From assembly GCA_024654415.1 (NCBI GenBank), contig JANLHQ010000105.1, forward strand, positions 1 through 13,374: DNA of 13,374 nucleotides, written 5' to 3'. Below the pieces are notes generated by a model. It made no database searches. It was not told the origin of the DNA and saw nothing but the letters and a program-made list of their open reading frames with translations. The DNA comes from Candidatus Azambacteria bacterium. Lineage in GTDB: Bacteria > Patescibacteriota > Minisyncoccia > GWC2-36-17 > WO2-46-25. Below, piece by piece: positions 11,719-13,374 of this stretch. Numbering within the stretch: position 1 is the first letter of the stretch; each line of letters opens with the position of its first letter. The translations under genes were made by a program, and so were the position numbers.

Positions 11719-13374
11719 TTACAGACACACGATAGATGCTACTCGGTCATTCTCCGCAAGCCGCATCACCCGCACTCCTTGGGTCGCTCTTGCAAGCCTT
11801 GGTATCGACACTAGCTGCGTTCGGATTACCTGTCCCTTCTTTGAAATTGCAATGAGATCTTCCTCTTCTTTCGAAATAAGCAGTGATGCTACCAATTTTC
11901 CTGTCTTTTCACTCACGTTATATGTTTTTATCCCTTGCCCCCCTCGTCCCTGTGCGCGGTATTCATCAAGTGATGTCTTTTTCCCAAGCCCATTTTCTGA
12001 AATAACAAGGAGTTCGAATTCCTGTGCTCGATCTTTAGGAATCACATCCACGCCCACCACCTCATCTCCTCCCTTGAGCGTAATTGCACGAACTCCTCCT
12101 GCGGTTCTTCCCATTGCGCGCACATCTTTTTCATGGAACCGAATCGCTTTCCCGCTCTTCGTAAGAAGAATGATTTCGTCTTCACCGCTCGACACACGCA
12201 CCCAGTTAAGCATGTCGCCTCCTTTAAGCGTGATTGCTTGCACGCCGGTACTCCTCACCGTATTGAATTCTGAAGCCTTCACTTTCTTAATAATACCACT
12301 TTTTGTCGCCATAATTAAGTGGGTGGTGCTACTCGCATCACTTTTTCCTTTTTTACCCAACATCTCTTTCAGAGGAACCAACGCGGTTACCGTATCTTGC
12401 TGTTGAATATCAAGAATATTTGCAATCGCCTTCCCCTTGGATACGCGCGACGCTTCCGGCACTTCATATGCCTTTGTTTGAAATACCTTTCCCTTATTGG
12501 TGAAGAATAAAATATTCGCGTGTGCGTTCGTGGAAAGAAGGTGCTCCACCACGTCTTCTTCTTTTGTTTCCATGCCAATGATCCCCTTCCCCCCTCTGCG
12601 CTGTGTGCGATACATTGCAGGGTTCACTCTCTTAATATATCCACCATAGGAAAGCGCAATCATCGTTTCTTCATCGGGAATAAGATCTTCTTCTTTGAAC
12701 TCTGACACCTTTCCCTTCACGACTTTTGTGCGTCGCACATCTGTATATTTTTCTTTCACCTCTTCAAGTTCTTTTTTTACTACACCAAGAATCTTTTTTG
12801 GATCATTTAAAAGCCCTGTTAAATATGCGATGATTTTTTTCTTTTCCTCAAGTTCGTCTTCTATTTTTTTGCGCTCAAGCCCCGCGAGAGTTTGCAGCTT
12901 CATTTCTAAAATCGCGGTTGACTGGATTTCTGTAAGCGCAAACTTGCGTATTAATTGCGTGTGCGCATCTTCTTTTGATTCTGATTTTTTGATCGTCGCA
13001 ATGATCTGATCGATATGATCAAGCGCCTTCTTTAACCCCTCAAGGATATGCGCCCGATCTTTCGCTTTTCCAAGATCATATCTTGTTCTCCGCTCTACCA
13101 CATCTTGGCGATGGGCAATAAAATATTCGAGGACGCTTTTCAGTGATAACACCATCGGCTGAATACCATCGACAAGCGCAAGGATATTACAATGAAACGC
13201 CTTTTGAAGATCGGTGAGCTTATAGAGCTTGTTTAAAATCTTTTGTGGAAATGCATCATTTTTCAAATCGATAGCAATGCGCAGACCGTCCTTATCTGAT
13301 TCATCGCGAATATCCCTGACGCCTTCAATTATTTTTCCCCGCACAAGATCCGCCATTTTCTCAATGAGCGTTGC
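11719..13374 (-). CDS. gyrA: DNA gyrase subunit A, C-terminal 551 residues (5' end outside window)
   Basis: The reading frame continues through the right edge (ATLIEK precedes the first internal ATG at 13354-13356), so the N-terminal catalytic Tyr region is missing only because of the window. Visible, with residues numbered from that internal ATG: the end of the winged-helix/tower part (DKDGLRIAIDLK, 21-32), the coiled-coil gate (about 90-210, with LTEIQSTAILEMKLQTL at 141-157), and a C-terminal beta-pinwheel of six GyrA repeats. The GyrA box QRRGGKG (252-258) in the first blade is intact. This marks the protein as gyrase, able to wrap DNA for negative supercoiling, rather than topoisomerase IV ParC. 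Related glycine turns recur in later blades (TAGGVRAITLKGG, QGRGGQGIK, ATQGVRVMRL). There is no acidic C-terminal tail. It is the first of a run of minus-strand genes and a core-genome anchor. Confidence 0.97.
   Translation of the reverse strand, partial: ATLIEKMADLVRGKIIEGVRDIRDESDKDGLRIAIDLKNDAFPQKILNKLYKLTDLQKAFHCNILALVDGIQPMVLSLKSVLEYFIAHRQDVVERRTRYDLGKAKDRAHILEGLKKALDHIDQIIATIKKSESKEDAHTQLIRKFALTEIQSTAILEMKLQTLAGLERKKIEDELEEKKKIIAYLTGLLNDPKKILGVVKKELEEVKEKYTDVRRTKVVKGKVSEFKEEDLIPDEETMIALSYGGYIKRVNPAMYRTQRRGGKGIIGMETKEEDVVEHLLSTNAHANILFFTNKGKVFQTKAYEVPEASRVSKGKAIANILDIQQQDTVTALVPLKEMLGKKGKSDASSTTHLIMATKSGIIKKVKASEFNTVRSTGVQAITLKGGDMLNWVRVSSGEDEIILLTKSGKAIRFHEKDVRAMGRTAGGVRAITLKGGDEVVGVDVIPKDRAQEFELLVISENGLGKKTSLDEYRAQGRGGQGIKTYNVSEKTGKLVASLLISKEEEDLIAISKKGQVIRTQLVSIPRLARATQGVRVMRLAENDRVASIVCL

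Overview
The window looks like a piece of a Patescibacteria (Candidate Phyla Radiation) chromosome. This is inferred from the kind of genes present: multidomain PKD/Ig/FN3 surface proteins, small VirB2-like pilins with a two-helix C-terminus, a membrane-anchored solute-binding protein and very tight gene packing. It is not based on a marker-gene tree. All seven genes lie on the minus strand, so transcription runs from high to low coordinates. Complete genes end with TAA, TAG or TGA and no reading frame needs a recoded stop, so the standard bacterial code fits. Nothing recognisable as tRNA, rRNA, CRISPR or an insertion sequence is present.

Right part (about 9600-13374), described in transcription order: the 3' two thirds of gyrA (cut by the window edge), a small SAM-dependent methyltransferase, and a UbiA-superfamily polyprenyl transferase with an extra N-terminal membrane domain. 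Gaps between them are about 25-30 bases. Just after the UbiA stop lies a short relic matching the last 14 codons of the methyltransferase, different from it only at synonymous positions. This is a trace of a lost second methyltransferase copy.

Left part (1-9502): a compact four-gene surface unit. It encodes a family 1 extracellular solute-binding protein held by an N-terminal helix, then a 907-residue secreted Ig/FN3/PKD protein (1-base gap). Next comes a giant protein of about 1680 residues (4-base ATGA overlap) with a beta-propeller, two PKD domains, a long Cys/Tyr-rich region, three disulfide-type repeat modules and a C-terminal pair of transmembrane helices. The last gene is a small Cys-rich pilin-like protein (3-base gap), cut by the left edge. 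The giant protein and the small pilin-like protein carry the same kind of VirB2/T4SS-pilin-like membrane hairpin. The 907-residue and giant proteins share a repeat module of about 90 residues (six copies in total).

The main hypothesis is that these four genes form one cell-envelope assembly. In it, a pilin-type membrane module carries a huge disulfide-rich ectodomain beside a tethered carbohydrate- or oligomer-binding protein, for attachment to or feeding from a host or polymer. The gene order and domains are seen in the sequence; the joint function is inference.
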